Source of the DNA: Coprobacter sp.
Lineage (GTDB): Bacteria > Bacteroidota > Bacteroidia > Bacteroidales > UBA11471
DNA: 35,314 bases
Reading direction: 5' to 3'
NCBI GenBank assembly: GCA_017462265.1
Contig: JAFTRN010000041.1
Span: forward strand, 1 to 35,314
A program made the position numbers and the translations under genes. The notes under the pieces are model-generated. The model saw only the letters and a list, made by a program, of their open reading frames with translations. It was not told where the DNA came from and did no database searches. Of this stretch, positions 7,991-17,378 are shown piece by piece. How positions within the stretch are numbered: the first letter of the stretch is position 1; the number at the start of each line of letters is the position of its first letter.

Positions 7991-8872
7991 ATGGCGAAAC
8001 CTAAGCATAAGAGATATAATTCTTTCAAGGGTGCAAGATTCACCTCTACGATTAGCACGTCGCTGGTACTGTTCCTACTGGGTATCGTAGCGTTGCTGGG
8101 CGTAATGGCCACGCAGCTCACCGTGTATGTACGCGAGAATATGGGTTTCTCGGTAGTGCTCAACGAAAACGCCACCGACGCACAGATAAAATCGTTGCAA
8201 AACCGCCTCACTGCCGCCCCGTATGCTCGTGACGTGCAATATATTTCCAAAACCGACGCATTGCGAGAGCTATACATCGAACTCGGCGAAAATCCAGAAG
8301 AATTGCTCGGTTACAACCCGTTACGCCCCTCGTTCGAAGTGAAGTTGCATAACGAATACGCCGAGGCTGCCAAGCTGGCCGAGATAGCAAACACACTCTC
8401 CAAGGCTTACCCCTACATCGAGAAAGTATCCTACCAGAAAGACTTGATAAAATTAGTAAACGACAATCTGCGTCTGATAGGGGTGGTATTATTGGGTATA
8501 GCCGCCATCATGGCCATTATATCGATGGTGCTTATAGGCAACACGGTGAGCCTTGTGGCCTACTCCAAGCGATTCTTGCTACACACCATGATATTGGTAG
8601 GGGCTAAACCCTCGTTCATACGACGCCCTTTCATACGTTCGCACGTTGCCAACGGCATTGTGGGCGCTATCATTGCCATAGCCATGCTGGGCGGGCTACT
8701 CTACTACCTAAGTAACGAAATGAGCGGATTCGCGGCTCTGCTCGACATAAAAATCCTTGCCTACGTCGGCGGGGGTATTCTGCTGGCCGGTATCATACTC
8801 TCATACATTGCCGCCCGCTTTGCCATAGGGCGATACCTGCGCACCGATCGCGATAAACTATACTATATGTAA
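7991..8872 (+). CDS. ftsX: Cell division protein FtsX (ABC-transporter-like permease)
   Basis: 293 residues from the ATG at 7991 (MAKPKHKRYN). An upstream in-frame extension to 7856 lacks family resemblance. The layout is that of FtsX: a short cytoplasmic N-terminus, TM1 (about 20-40), a large periplasmic loop ending near LIKLVNDNLRL, then three C-terminal TM segments with the YSKRFLLHTMILVGAKPSFIRRPF-type coupling region between TM2 and TM3. FtsX pairs with the ATPase FtsE and normally controls cell-wall hydrolases at the septum. ftsE is not next to it here. It begins a run of closely spaced genes through folK. Confidence 0.93.
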   Translation: MAKPKHKRYNSFKGARFTSTISTSLVLFLLGIVALLGVMATQLTVYVRENMGFSVVLNENATDAQIKSLQNRLTAAPYARDVQYISKTDALRELYIELGENPEELLGYNPLRPSFEVKLHNEYAEAAKLAEIANTLSKAYPYIEKVSYQKDLIKLVNDNLRLIGVVLLGIAAIMAIISMVLIGNTVSLVAYSKRFLLHTMILVGAKPSFIRRPFIRSHVANGIVGAIIAIAMLGGLLYYLSNEMSGFAALLDIKILAYVGGGILLAGIILSYIAARFAIGRYLRTDRDKLYYM

Positions 8873-8886
8873 ATCATCCTATCATT

Positions 8887-9189
8887 ATGAATAAAACAGA
8901 AACAAAAAGGTTTCAGAAACCTTTGACACAAAAAGAGGAAAAGACCGATACACGCACATTCGCGCTGGGCATACGCAACTTGAAGCTTATCGCCATAGCA
9001 TTTGTCGTTATCATTTTGGGATTTGCCTTGATGGCCGGAGCCGGCTCCACTCCCGAGCAATACAATCCCGACATATTCAGTTTCCGTCGTATCATACTCG
9101 GTCCCGGAATAGCGTTTGCCGGATTTATCTTCATGGTTGTGGCCATTCTTTACAAAGATAAAAAAAACATTAATAACGATAACGAATGA
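8887..9189 (+). CDS. DUF3098 family small membrane protein
   Basis: 100 residues with two hydrophobic segments (about 32-51 and 69-89), separated by a short loop containing [18 protein letters not shown]. This is typical of the DUF3098 family, which in Bacteroidetes regularly sits between ftsX and uppP. Function is unknown; the context suggests an envelope role. Its stop overlaps the uppP start (ATGA at 9186-9189), implying translational coupling. Confidence 0.85.
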   Translation: MNKTETKRFQKPLTQKEEKTDTRTFALGIRNLKLIAIAFVVIILGFALMAGAGSTPEQYNPDIFSFRRIILGPGIAFAGFIFMVVAILYKDKKNINNDNE

Positions 9190-9980
9190 CGTGGCTCGAC
9201 GCACTGTGGCTGGGACTGATACAGGGCCTCACCGAATACCTGCCGGTAAGTAGCAGCGGACACCTCGAGATAGCCAACACACTGCTCGGTATAGAGGGTA
9301 GCGACAATCTGGCGTTTGCCGTGCTGGTGCATGCCGCCACGGTATGCAGCACGATAGTGGTATTGTGGAAGGAAATTGCCTCGTTAGTACGTGGTGTGTT
9401 CCGTTTCCAATGGAACGACGAGACGCAATATGTGAGTAAGATACTGCTATCGATGATACCTGTAGGCATTGTGGGCGTATTCTTCAAAGATACGGTCGAG
9501 AGTTTCTTTGGTAACGGGTTGCTCACCGTGGGCATCATGCTCATAGTCACCGCACTACTCCTCACATTTGCTTACTACGCCCGCCCCCGCATGAAAGAGA
9601 CCATCTCCTATCGCGACGCCTTCATCATAGGATTGGCGCAAGCCTGTGCCGTATTGCCGGGCCTTTCGCGCTCGGGCACCACCATCGCCACGGGACTGAT
9701 ACTCGGCGACAAAAAAGAGCAAGTCGCCCGCTTCTCGTTCCTCATGGTGATGATACCCATACTGGGCGAGGCCTTTCTCGACCTCGTAGGCGGAGGTTTT
9801 TCACCGACCGAGTCGGGGCTATCGGTATCGGCTATGATTGTAGGTTTCTTGGCAGCCTTTATATCGGGTTGCGTAGCCTGCAAATGGATGTTGCGACTGG
9901 TGCAAAACGGACGCCTTGTGTGGTTTGCCCTCTATTGCGTATTGATGGCGATATTCTGCATCGCCCATTCACTCTTATAA
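9186..9980 (+). CDS. uppP: Undecaprenyl-diphosphatase UppP (BacA)
   Basis: 264 residues, multi-pass membrane protein. The two family signatures are present: [15 protein letters not shown] (residues 13-27) and [10 protein letters not shown], which carry the catalytic Glu/His/Ser/Arg set. It dephosphorylates undecaprenyl diphosphate so the lipid carrier can be reused for peptidoglycan and O-antigen synthesis, and can give bacitracin tolerance. The start overlaps the previous gene by 4 bases. Confidence 0.96.
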   Translation: MTWLDALWLGLIQGLTEYLPVSSSGHLEIANTLLGIEGSDNLAFAVLVHAATVCSTIVVLWKEIASLVRGVFRFQWNDETQYVSKILLSMIPVGIVGVFFKDTVESFFGNGLLTVGIMLIVTALLLTFAYYARPRMKETISYRDAFIIGLAQACAVLPGLSRSGTTIATGLILGDKKEQVARFSFLMVMIPILGEAFLDLVGGGFSPTESGLSVSAMIVGFLAAFISGCVACKWMLRLVQNGRLVWFALYCVLMAIFCIAHSLL

Positions 9981-10016
9981 CAAAACCTCCCCCTCGGGGA
10001 AAGAAATATATCAAAA

Positions 10017-10730
10017 ATGGATTTTCAAGAAGGAGAGATTCTGTACTTCAACAAACCGCTATACTGGACCTCGTTCAAACTCGTGAGGACGGTGCGTAAC
10101 ACCATTTCGCGCGCGCTGGGCATGAAAAAGTTGAAAGTGGGACACGCCGGTACGCTCGACCCGTTGGCCGAAGGGGTGATGATTATATGCACCGGGAAAT
10201 CGACCAAGCTCATAGAGTCGTTTCAATACCAGACGAAAGAGTATATCGCCACCCTGCGACTGGGCGCCACCACACCATCGTTCGATCTCGAAACCGAAAT
10301 CGATGCCACATACCCCACGGCGCATATCACCCGCGAATTGGTCGAAGAAACACTACCTCGCTTTACCGGCTCGATACAGCAGATACCCCCGGCATTCTCG
10401 GCCTGCAAAGTCGATGGGAAACGCGCCTATCGCATGGCTCGTAAAGGGCAGACCGTAGAGCTGAAACCCAAAGAATTGGTCATCGACGAAATAGAATTGC
10501 TCGACTTCGCCCCCGACACCTTGCGCATACGCGTCGTGTGTAGCAAAGGCACATACATACGGGCGTTAGCGCGCGACATAGGCGAGGCATTGGGTAGTGG
10601 CGCGCACCTTATAGGCCTCGTCCGCACCCGGGTAGGCGATGCCACCCTCGAGCGCTGTCTCTCGGTCGATGATATACCCGGCATTGCCGAGCAAGGTCGG
10701 GTCGCCGCGGAACAAAATGAAACAAATTAA
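10017..10730 (+). CDS. truB: tRNA pseudouridine(55) synthase TruB
   Basis: 237 residues. The catalytic motif GHAGTLDPLA has Asp48 as the nucleophile; GSIQQIPPAFSA, KGTYIRALARDIG and the YRMARKGQ region are the other TruB signatures. It makes pseudouridine 55 in the T-loop of tRNAs. It lies 36 bases after uppP in the same direction, as in other Bacteroidetes. Its stop abuts an intergenic palindrome. Confidence 0.97.
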   Translation: MDFQEGEILYFNKPLYWTSFKLVRTVRNTISRALGMKKLKVGHAGTLDPLAEGVMIICTGKSTKLIESFQYQTKEYIATLRLGATTPSFDLETEIDATYPTAHITRELVEETLPRFTGSIQQIPPAFSACKVDGKRAYRMARKGQTVELKPKELVIDEIELLDFAPDTLRIRVVCSKGTYIRALARDIGEALGSGAHLIGLVRTRVGDATLERCLSVDDIPGIAEQGRVAAEQNETN

Positions 10731-10799
10731 GAAACTGTTTAAAATTTTCTTGAAAAATTAAACATTGCTTCAACAAAAATAAAATTCAAAAAAACTTCT
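10729..10799. repeat. Intergenic palindromic repeat, degraded copy
   Basis: Between truB and queA, bounded by AAGAAACTGTTTAAAATTTT and TTCAAAAAAACTTCT. It belongs to the same family as 15923-16007, 24169-24236, 27413-27494 and 29466-29546, but its arms are less well matched. Confidence 0.5.
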
Positions 10800-10814
10800 A
10801 AAAGCCATACAGAT

Positions 10815-11864
10815 ATGAAGTTATCTCAGTTCAAATTCAAATTACCCGAAGAACAAATAGCCAAATATCCGACACAAAATCGCGATGAGTCGCGACTGTT
10901 GGTGGTAAATCGCCAAACCGGCGAAATGCAACACTGCATCTTCAAAGAAATAATCAATTTCTTCGATGAGCACGACCTTTTCGTATTCAACGACACACAA
11001 GTATTTCCGGCATTACTCTATGGAAACAAAGAAAAAACCGGCGCTAAAATAGAGGTATTCCTGCTGCGCGAGCTGAACGAGGAGCATCGTCTATGGGACG
11101 TACTCGTAGATCCCGCCCGTAAAATACGTATCGGCAATAAACTCTATTTCGGCGAGGACGACTCTATGGTAGCCGAGGTAATAGACAATACCACCTCTCG
11201 CGGTCGCACACTGCGATTCCTCTACGACGGCCCACACGACGAGTTCAAAGAGGCACTTTACAAATTGGGCGCAGCGCCGCTCCCCCGCTACATCAACCGC
11301 CCCGCCGAGCCCGAAGATTTTGAGCGTTACCAGACCATCTTCGCCTCAAAAGAGGGAGCCGTTGTTGCTCCTGCCGCCGCACTACACTTCAGCCGCGAAC
11401 TTCTCAAACGTATGGAGATAAAGGGTATCGACTCTACATTCCTCACGGTACACTCGGGCCTCGGCAACTTCCGCGAGATAGATGTAGAAGACCTCACCAA
11501 GCACAAAATGGACTCGGAGCAGATGATTGCCTCTCCTGAAATGGTGGAAATCGTAAACAGCACCAAAGATGCCGGACGTCAGGTCTGCGCCATCGGCACA
11601 TCGGTAATGCGTGCCATCGAAAGCACGGTAAGCACCGACGGCCACATGAAACCCTATGACGGCTGGACCAACAAATTCATTTTCCCGCCATACGACTTCA
11701 CCGTGGCTACCAGCATGGTCTCCAACTTTCATATGCCATACTCTACACTACTGATGATGGTTGCCGCATTTGGTGGTTACGATTTAGTATTCGAAGCCTA
11801 TCATACCGCACTGAAAGAGGGATACCGCTTCGGAGCTTACGGCGACGCCATGCTCATACTCTAA
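10815..11864 (+). CDS. queA: S-adenosylmethionine:tRNA ribosyltransferase-isomerase QueA
   Basis: 349 residues, close to the usual family length. It begins [76 protein letters not shown] and [11 protein letters not shown] follow in the expected order. It transfers and isomerises the ribosyl moiety of SAM onto 7-aminomethyl-7-deazaguanine tRNA to form epoxyqueuosine. It is probably in one unit with truB and folK. Confidence 0.96.
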   Translation: MKLSQFKFKLPEEQIAKYPTQNRDESRLLVVNRQTGEMQHCIFKEIINFFDEHDLFVFNDTQVFPALLYGNKEKTGAKIEVFLLRELNEEHRLWDVLVDPARKIRIGNKLYFGEDDSMVAEVIDNTTSRGRTLRFLYDGPHDEFKEALYKLGAAPLPRYINRPAEPEDFERYQTIFASKEGAVVAPAAALHFSRELLKRMEIKGIDSTFLTVHSGLGNFREIDVEDLTKHKMDSEQMIASPEMVEIVNSTKDAGRQVCAIGTSVMRAIESTVSTDGHMKPYDGWTNKFIFPPYDFTVATSMVSNFHMPYSTLLMMVAAFGGYDLVFEAYHTALKEGYRFGAYGDAMLIL

Positions 11865-11876
11865 GAAACTGTTGAT

Positions 11877-12401
11877 ATGGCTACGGCATACCTGTCATTA
11901 GGCTCTAATATCGGCGACCGCCACCGGCTCTTGCAGGAGGCGGTCGTACGTCTTTCTATGGAAGCCGGCGCCATCACGGCACTCTCCTCATTCTACGAGA
12001 CAGCACCCGTAGGATTTGAATCTTCCCACACATTTATCAACATAGCGATAGCCCTCGACACAACTCTATCGCCACAAGTATTACTTGCCGTCACCCAACA
12101 TATAGAAAAAGAATTGGGACGCGGCCATAAAAGCATCGATGGGATATATCACGATCGCACCATAGACATAGACCTGCTCATCATGGGCGATTACATAGTC
12201 GATACTCCACAACTCACCCTGCCTCACCCACGTATGCTCGAGCGACAGTTCGTATTGGAACCGCTCCACGAAATCGCACCCGACCTCGTACACCCCTCGT
12301 CACATCGCACCATCGCCGAGTTGTGGCACGACTATCAAAGAAATCTATCACAAGAGGCATGTACCTCACGCAACGTACCGCTATCGGGGAATACATTGTA
12401 A
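11877..12401 (+). CDS. folK: 2-amino-4-hydroxy-6-hydroxymethyldihydropteridine diphosphokinase FolK
   Basis: 174 residues. LSLGSNIGDR at the N-terminus, FYETAPVGFE, IEKELGRGHK, DRTIDIDLLIMGD (metal-binding aspartates) and LPHPRMLERQFVLEPL are the HPPK landmarks. It uses ATP to pyrophosphorylate the pterin precursor of folate. It starts 12 bases after queA and appears to be the last gene of this run. Confidence 0.95.
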   Translation: MATAYLSLGSNIGDRHRLLQEAVVRLSMEAGAITALSSFYETAPVGFESSHTFINIAIALDTTLSPQVLLAVTQHIEKELGRGHKSIDGIYHDRTIDIDLLIMGDYIVDTPQLTLPHPRMLERQFVLEPLHEIAPDLVHPSSHRTIAELWHDYQRNLSQEACTSRNVPLSGNTL

Positions 12402-12427
12402 TCGAGCTCACCTCCAATGCGACATAC

Positions 12428-12467
12428 AGGACCGGCGATATGCCGTCATCACCACATCGTCGGTCCT
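12428..12467 (+). terminator. Stem-loop after folK, possible terminator or attenuator
   Basis: AGGACCGGCGAT (12428-12439) and ATCGTCGGTCCT (12456-12467) form a 12-bp stem with one G-U pair and a 16-nt loop. No T-tract follows, so intrinsic termination is uncertain. It lies in the 212-base gap before phoH. Confidence 0.35.
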
Positions 12468-12556
12468 TACCTCCCGATACTGTCTCTCATTATCTATCAA
12501 ACATAAATGTAACTTTTGCACCAATATACAATTATAGCACCGATGAAAAATGTCGT

Positions 12557-12592
12557 TTTTGCAGTATATCTGCCACAAATATGCTATCTTTG
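12557..12592 (+). promoter_or_regulatory. Promoter upstream of phoH
   Basis: A -7 box TATCTTTG (12585-12592) with a TTTTGC element about 23 bases upstream (12557-12562). This fits the Bacteroides-type promoter pattern and lies 22 bases before the phoH start. Confidence 0.6.
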
Positions 12593-12613
12593 CACAAAAC
12601 GTAAACGACCTAC

Positions 12614-13591
12614 ATGATAGAACGCGTCATCATACTCGAAAATATCGACCCCGTAATTTTCTATGGGGTGAACAACAGCCACATAGAGCTGTTGCGCACC
12701 CTATTCCCCAAATTGCGTATATTGGCACGCGGACTGGTGCTGAAAGCCATAGGCGATGAGGTGGAAATGGCTCTGTTCGAGGAAAAAGTGACACAACTGA
12801 TGCGTTACTGCGCCGAATACAACCTGCTCAATCAGGAAATCATCATCGACATCGTAAAGGGTAATCGCCCTCCCGAGGTGAAACAAGACAACCTCATCAT
12901 ACATGGCATAAACGGTCGCCCCATCACCGCCCGCAGCGAAAATCAGCAACGATTGGTAAAAGCGTTTGAGGAAAACGATCTCGTTTTCGCATTGGGGCCG
13001 GCAGGCTCGGGCAAGACATACGTAGCCATCGCCCTTGCCGTGCGCGCACTCAAAAACAAAGAGGTACGAAAAATCATTCTCAGCCGTCCCGCCGTAGAGG
13101 CCGGCGAAAAATTGGGATTCCTTCCGGGCGATATGAAAGAAAAGATCGACCCCTATCTGCAACCGCTGTACGATGCCCTACAAGATATGATTCCTGCCGT
13201 GCGCTTAAAGGAGCTGATGGAGAACAACGTGATACAAATCGCGCCATTGGCGTTCATGCGAGGACGTACCTTGAGCGACGCCATAATCATACTCGATGAG
13301 GCGCAAAATACATCGACACATCAAATAAAGATGTTTCTCACCCGTATGGGCCTCAATGCCAAAATGATTGTCACCGGCGATATGAGCCAGATAGACCTGC
13401 CGCCATCACAACGCTCGGGATTGGCGCAAGCCATAGAACTACTCTCGGGCGTACCCGGTATAGGCAAGATACAGTTCAGCAAGAAAGACATCGTGCGTCA
13501 CAAGCTCGTGCAACGCATCGTAGAGGCCTACGAACGCTACGACGAGGCTTGCCGACAACGGAGAAAAGAAGAACGAGAAAAAGAATCATAA
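12614..13591 (+). CDS. phoH: PhoH-like ATPase
   Basis: 325 residues. Walker A GPAGSGKT is at residues 128-135 and Walker [10 protein letters not shown] at 223-231, followed by [24 protein letters not shown]. These are all features of the PhoH/YbeZ group of superfamily 1-like ATPases, and the extra N-terminal 100 residues match the YbeZ type. The role is poorly known and is linked to RNA metabolism together with YbeY. The C-terminus is strongly charged. purC follows 20 bases after the stop. Confidence 0.92.
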   Translation: MIERVIILENIDPVIFYGVNNSHIELLRTLFPKLRILARGLVLKAIGDEVEMALFEEKVTQLMRYCAEYNLLNQEIIIDIVKGNRPPEVKQDNLIIHGINGRPITARSENQQRLVKAFEENDLVFALGPAGSGKTYVAIALAVRALKNKEVRKIILSRPAVEAGEKLGFLPGDMKEKIDPYLQPLYDALQDMIPAVRLKELMENNVIQIAPLAFMRGRTLSDAIIILDEAQNTSTHQIKMFLTRMGLNAKMIVTGDMSQIDLPPSQRSGLAQAIELLSGVPGIGKIQFSKKDIVRHKLVQRIVEAYERYDEACRQRRKEEREKES

Positions 13592-13611
13592 AACACATAT
13601 ACTCAAAAGCT

Positions 13612-14559
13612 ATGAAAAAAGCATTAGTAAAAACCGACTATCAATTTCCGGGACAAAAAAGTGTATATCACGGAAAAGTGCGCGACGTATATAACATCAA
13701 CGACGAAAAGCTCGTCATGGTAGCCACCGACCGCATATCGGCTTTCGACGTGGTCCTGCCCAAAGGTATTCCCTACAAAGGACAGATGCTGAACCAAATC
13801 GCCGCAAAATTTCTCGACGCGACCACCGACATCTGCCCCAACTGGAAAATGGCTACTCCCGACCCCATGGTTACCGTAGGTGTGATGTGTCAAGGATTTC
13901 CCGTGGAAATGATTGTACGCGGCTACTTATGCGGAAGCGCATGGCGAGCCTACAAGAGCGGCGTGCGTGAAATATGCGGCGTACGTCTGCCCGAGGGTAT
14001 GCGCGAGAACGAAAAGTTCCCCACCCCCATCATCACCCCCACCACCAAAGCCGAAATGGGACTCCACGACGAAGATATTTCCAAAGAAGAGATTCTAAAA
14101 CAGGGATTGGCTACCCCCGAAGAGTATGCCACTCTCGAAAAATATACCCTCGCACTCTTTGAAAGAGGCACACAGATTGCCGCCGAACGCGGTTTGATTC
14201 TTGTCGATACCAAATACGAATTTGGTAAGCACAATGGTCAAATCTATCTGATGGACGAGATACACACCCCCGACTCAAGCCGCTACTTCTATGCCGATGG
14301 ATATGAAGAACGCTTTGAAAAAGGCGAAGCCCAAAAACAACTCTCCAAAGAATTCGTTCGTGAATGGCTCATGGACAACGGGTTCCAAGGAAAAGAGGGA
14401 CAACAAGTTCCCGAAATGACCGACGCCATCGTCGATTCTATCAGCGAACGTTATATGGAATTGTTCGAACATATTACCGGAGAGAAATTTGTAAAAGCCG
14501 ACACCGATGACATCGCCGAACGCATAGAACAAAACGTTACCACATATCTGAACAAATAA
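13612..14559 (+). CDS. purC: Phosphoribosylaminoimidazole-succinocarboxamide synthase PurC
   Basis: 315 residues from the ATG at 13612 ([11 protein letters not shown]). An in-frame extension to 13549 overlaps phoH and is unlikely. Signatures present: [10 protein letters not shown] (ATP-binding lid), [28 protein letters not shown] and LVDTKYEFG. It joins CAIR and aspartate in purine synthesis. The length matches the longer Bacteroidetes/yeast-like class. Confidence 0.96.
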   Translation: MKKALVKTDYQFPGQKSVYHGKVRDVYNINDEKLVMVATDRISAFDVVLPKGIPYKGQMLNQIAAKFLDATTDICPNWKMATPDPMVTVGVMCQGFPVEMIVRGYLCGSAWRAYKSGVREICGVRLPEGMRENEKFPTPIITPTTKAEMGLHDEDISKEEILKQGLATPEEYATLEKYTLALFERGTQIAAERGLILVDTKYEFGKHNGQIYLMDEIHTPDSSRYFYADGYEERFEKGEAQKQLSKEFVREWLMDNGFQGKEGQQVPEMTDAIVDSISERYMELFEHITGEKFVKADTDDIAERIEQNVTTYLNK

Positions 14560-14563
14560 TTCA

Positions 14564-14596
14564 TACGAGATGGCGTGCTCGGCACGCCATCTCGTA
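14564..14596. other. Perfect 15-bp stem with 3-nt loop between purC and menG
   Basis: TACGAGATGGCGTGC (14564-14578) and GCACGCCATCTCGTA (14582-14596) are exact reverse complements around TCG. The structure begins 4 bases after the purC stop and ends 11 bases before the preferred menG start. No T-tract follows, so it is not a classical terminator. It could block exonucleases, attenuate read-through or affect menG translation. Confidence 0.7.
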
Positions 14597-14607
14597 CATA
14601 TATCCCT

Positions 14608-15360
14608 ATGGCCGACAAACAACACCCCCACAATCCTGAGGTCGTAATGCCCTACGACAACACCGAGTGTAAAAGCACTCAGGTGCGCCGTATGTTCGAC
14701 AATATAGCACCGACTTACGACCGCATGAATCGTCTTATGACTTTCGGTCTCGACAAAGGGTGGCGTCGTAAGGCCATGAAAATGTTAGGAACATACACCC
14801 CGAAATCGATTCTCGACGTAGCGACCGGAACCGGTGATCTACCATTTCTGATGCACAAAATGCTACTACCCGACAGCATTACCGGCATAGACCTGTCTGA
14901 GGGTATGCTCGACATAGCCCGTCGCAAATGTGCCGAGCGCAATTTGCAGCACCGCATCACCTTCGAACAACAAGATTGCTTAGCCCTCACATTCCCCGAC
15001 GATAGTTTCGACGCTGTAACGGTATCGTTCGGCGTGAGGAACTTCCAACAACTACGCAAAGGCTTTGCGGAAATGTACCGTGTACTGTGCCCCGGAGGAG
15101 TATTGATGGTGATAGAACTTTCTACCCCCGAACATTTCCCGTTCGACCTGTTCTATCGCATCTACACCCGCAACCTCATTCCGCTTGCCGGACGGCTGTT
15201 TACTCGCGACAAATATGCCTACACCTATCTGCCCCGTTCAGTCGAAGCCGTACCCCAAGGCGAAGAGATGTTGTCGATATTCCGAGAGTGCGGATTCCGG
15301 GACTGCCGTCTGCGTCGCCTCACGTTTGGAGTATGCAGTATATATATCGGGCATAAATAG
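14608..15360 (+). CDS. menG: Demethylmenaquinone methyltransferase MenG/UbiE
   Basis: 250 residues from the ATG at 14608 (MADKQHPHNP). A GTG at 14575 and ATG at 14570 lie inside a strong hairpin and are less likely. The class I methyltransferase motif LDVATGTGDLPF binds SAM. YDRMNRLMTFGLDKGWRRKA and VSFGVRNFQQLRKGF are UbiE/MenG signatures. It methylates demethylmenaquinone to menaquinone; Bacteroidales make menaquinone rather than ubiquinone. It converges with the XRE gene, with only 3 bases between stops. Confidence 0.94.
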   Translation: MADKQHPHNPEVVMPYDNTECKSTQVRRMFDNIAPTYDRMNRLMTFGLDKGWRRKAMKMLGTYTPKSILDVATGTGDLPFLMHKMLLPDSITGIDLSEGMLDIARRKCAERNLQHRITFEQQDCLALTFPDDSFDAVTVSFGVRNFQQLRKGFAEMYRVLCPGGVLMVIELSTPEHFPFDLFYRIYTRNLIPLAGRLFTRDKYAYTYLPRSVEAVPQGEEMLSIFRECGFRDCRLRRLTFGVCSIYIGHK

Positions 15361-15363
15361 GCC

Positions 15364-15825
15364 CTACTGCCCACGAGCACTGCGATTTCTGAGAATGGTC
15401 TGTAACTCCTCAACCATTCTTCTATACAGTGCATTCACCTCGCGTAGCAATATTATCTCGTTTTCTTTGGCTGCGATTATATCTTCAAGTTGGGATACCG
15501 ATTTCTGATACACGACACACCGACCGGCATTTTCCCATATAGGTTCGAATATCAATGGCGGCGGATCTGTTACAGCCTCGCGCAGACCGCTCTCAAACAC
15601 ATTGACTTGAACCTCTTCCTCCTCACATTCAAAAAAATCATTAATATCCAGATTATAATAATTGCAAATGGTCAGTAGCACATTCACACTGAAATTATCC
15701 CCTCGCACAACCTTTCCTATGGTATTCTTATCAAGACCTAAACGTACTGCCACATCTTGATAAGAGAGGCCTCTTCGTGAAAGGAACTTTCGGAATTTGT
15801 CGCCGGAATAGATTAAATTGGACAT
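15364..15825 (-). CDS. XRE-family helix-turn-helix regulator with C-terminal coiled coil
   Basis: 153 residues from the ATG at 15825 (MSNLIYSGDK). The frame extends to 15891, but the extension has no family features. Residues 10-65 form an XRE domain: LSYQDVAVRLGLDKNTIGKVVRG is the helix-turn-helix and LLTICNYYNLDINDFF the closing helix. An acidic stretch (ECEEEEVQ) and a Pro-rich linker follow. Residues 110-150 (LEDIIAAKENEIILLREVNAL) look like a coiled coil for dimerisation. Its targets are unknown. It is divergent from the 81-residue gene and could act on the 289-bp region between them. Confidence 0.8.
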   Translation of the reverse strand: MSNLIYSGDKFRKFLSRRGLSYQDVAVRLGLDKNTIGKVVRGDNFSVNVLLTICNYYNLDINDFFECEEEEVQVNVFESGLREAVTDPPPLIFEPIWENAGRCVVYQKSVSQLEDIIAAKENEIILLREVNALYRRMVEELQTILRNRSARGQ

Positions 15826-15922
15826 AGTAAGGTGGTCTGAATCAAAACAGTTTCGCGCCTGTTTTGAATTTTCTTCATTTTCGGCGAACAAAAAGGCCGG
15901 TCAACCTGTTGTAATGATACAA

Positions 15923-16007
15923 AGAAGCTGTTTTTCTATTTTCTTAAAAAAAAATGAATCCAGCTTCAAAGGCCTATCTTCTGAAAAGAAAACTCAAAAC
16001 AACTTCT
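15923..16007. repeat. Intergenic palindromic repeat copy
   Basis: Starts AGAAGCTGTTTTTCTATTTT and ends AAAACTCAAAACAACTTCT. It is the same family as the copies at 24169, 27413 and 29466, with a longer and altered middle. A stray piece of the family's interior in reverse (AAAATTATTACGGCTTCT) ends at 16091. Confidence 0.6.
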
Positions 16008-16114
16008 AATATAGAAAAAAATTCCGACACCACATAATTACCACACCCCAAATAAGAGGCGGTTTGATTAAAAAAAATTATTACGGCTTCTACGTAAAAA
16101 AAAGGAGGAAATAG

Positions 16115-16360
16115 ATGAAAGATATTTGGAATACAGCACTAAAATTGGAAGAACTCTGTAGTGAAAAAGATATAAATTGTGCTATATTTTTCGCCGAGCA
16201 GCCCCACACGCTCAGTGGAGGCTCTACGCTGTCGGGCGAGGAAGTAGCCGTACTTTTTGAAATTTTCGCACGCAAACTACCATTAAACGATGTAAAATTC
16301 TTGAGAGAAGCCATGGATATGGTCATAAAAGAGCGAGAAGAGCTCGCCTTCCTCAACTAA
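16115..16360 (+). CDS. Small protein of unknown function (81 residues)
   Basis: 81 residues, acidic and apparently helical (KLEELCSEKDINCAIFFAEQ at the N-terminal half, LREAMDMVIKEREELAF at the end). The start is supported by AGGAGG 6 bases before the ATG, a strong Shine-Dalgarno sequence that is unusual among its neighbours. No family is recognised. It stands alone on the plus strand between the XRE gene and the coiled-coil gene, both on the minus strand. Confidence 0.65.
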   Translation: MKDIWNTALKLEELCSEKDINCAIFFAEQPHTLSGGSTLSGEEVAVLFEIFARKLPLNDVKFLREAMDMVIKEREELAFLN

Positions 16361-16387
16361 CGTATTGGGATATCAGCCTCGGACTGA

Positions 16388-17365
16388 TTACTCCTCCATA
16401 TCCTCATCATCGAATATCGAGGAGGCAAATCCCAAAGGATATTTCTCGCGTATCTTCCGTTCGGAATTTTCGGAAGTCGCGGGAAAATCTTTTTTATCGG
16501 TTTTACGACGAATTTGCTCCAACTCGGCAATCAGTCGACGTAGTTCTCTGCGTAACTCTTGTACGGTCTCTTGCAGCACTTTTATCCGTTGCTGATGACG
16601 CAAATCACGCTTTACAATCACACGATTTTCTTTCCGTTGCTCCTGTAAAGCCTCTTGCGCCTTAGCCAGTTTGCCATAGAGCGAGGCATAACGGTGCTTC
16701 ACGATGACCGCCGCATCGGTCGTATCGCCTACCGTATCGCAATCAAAAACTTTTTCCTCTTCCACGGCCTCACCCTCTTTTCCGCCGTAGGTCCTTATCT
16801 CGGCCACGACATCTTGTTCATTCTCGTCATCAGAGAGCAAGCCCAGCGAATAGGCCTTTATCTTATTGATTTGCCGCAATTTTTCTTCGATATCGCGTTC
16901 ATATTCGCGTTGAGCGGTGATAAGGCGACCTTCGAGGTCGTGCATACGATCGCTCACCGTCTGACGCATACGCTCGGCACTCAAATATCGTTTCTGAGCC
17001 TCATCGCATTTCTGCGTAAGAGCGAGTAACTGTTCTTGCAGGCTCTTTATCTCGGACATACGACGCTCCTCTTCCTCGCGCCATTTTTCCGATAGTTCAT
17101 TACGGGCTATATTCTGCGCCTCGCGACTGTAAGTTGCCAACGTATCGCTCAACCGTTCATATACCGCATCGATATTGACTTCTGTAATGGATTGCCCCGA
17201 TGCCACCATATCGTTTATTTGCCGGGCGAGAGCCTCGAGCAGATGTTGCTCGGCCAAATCTTTACCCGGTATTGTTGATAATGGTAGCGCCATACTGTCC
17301 GAACGAGAATCTCTCTTCTGATTCCGTTCACGCCATTGTTGTAATATCGATTTAACGAAACTCAT
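16388..17365 (-). CDS. Coiled-coil protein of unknown function
   Basis: 325 residues, highly charged, with no signal peptide or membrane segment. Long heptad-like helices run about 85-170 and 225-290 (for example EKWREEEERRMSEIKSLQEQ and VLQETVQELRRELRRLIAEL). An acidic hinge (SDDENEQDVVAEI, EGEAVEEEKVFD) separates them. The C-terminus is acidic (DDEDMEE). It begins 13 bases after the stop of the receiver/PPDK-type gene and is probably in the same operon, so it may be a scaffold for that protein. Function cannot be named. Confidence 0.75.
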   Translation of the reverse strand: MSFVKSILQQWRERNQKRDSRSDSMALPLSTIPGKDLAEQHLLEALARQINDMVASGQSITEVNIDAVYERLSDTLATYSREAQNIARNELSEKWREEEERRMSEIKSLQEQLLALTQKCDEAQKRYLSAERMRQTVSDRMHDLEGRLITAQREYERDIEEKLRQINKIKAYSLGLLSDDENEQDVVAEIRTYGGKEGEAVEEEKVFDCDTVGDTTDAAVIVKHRYASLYGKLAKAQEALQEQRKENRVIVKRDLRHQQRIKVLQETVQELRRELRRLIAELEQIRRKTDKKDFPATSENSERKIREKYPLGFASSIFDDEDMEE

Positions 17366-17378
17366 GATATTATTGCGG

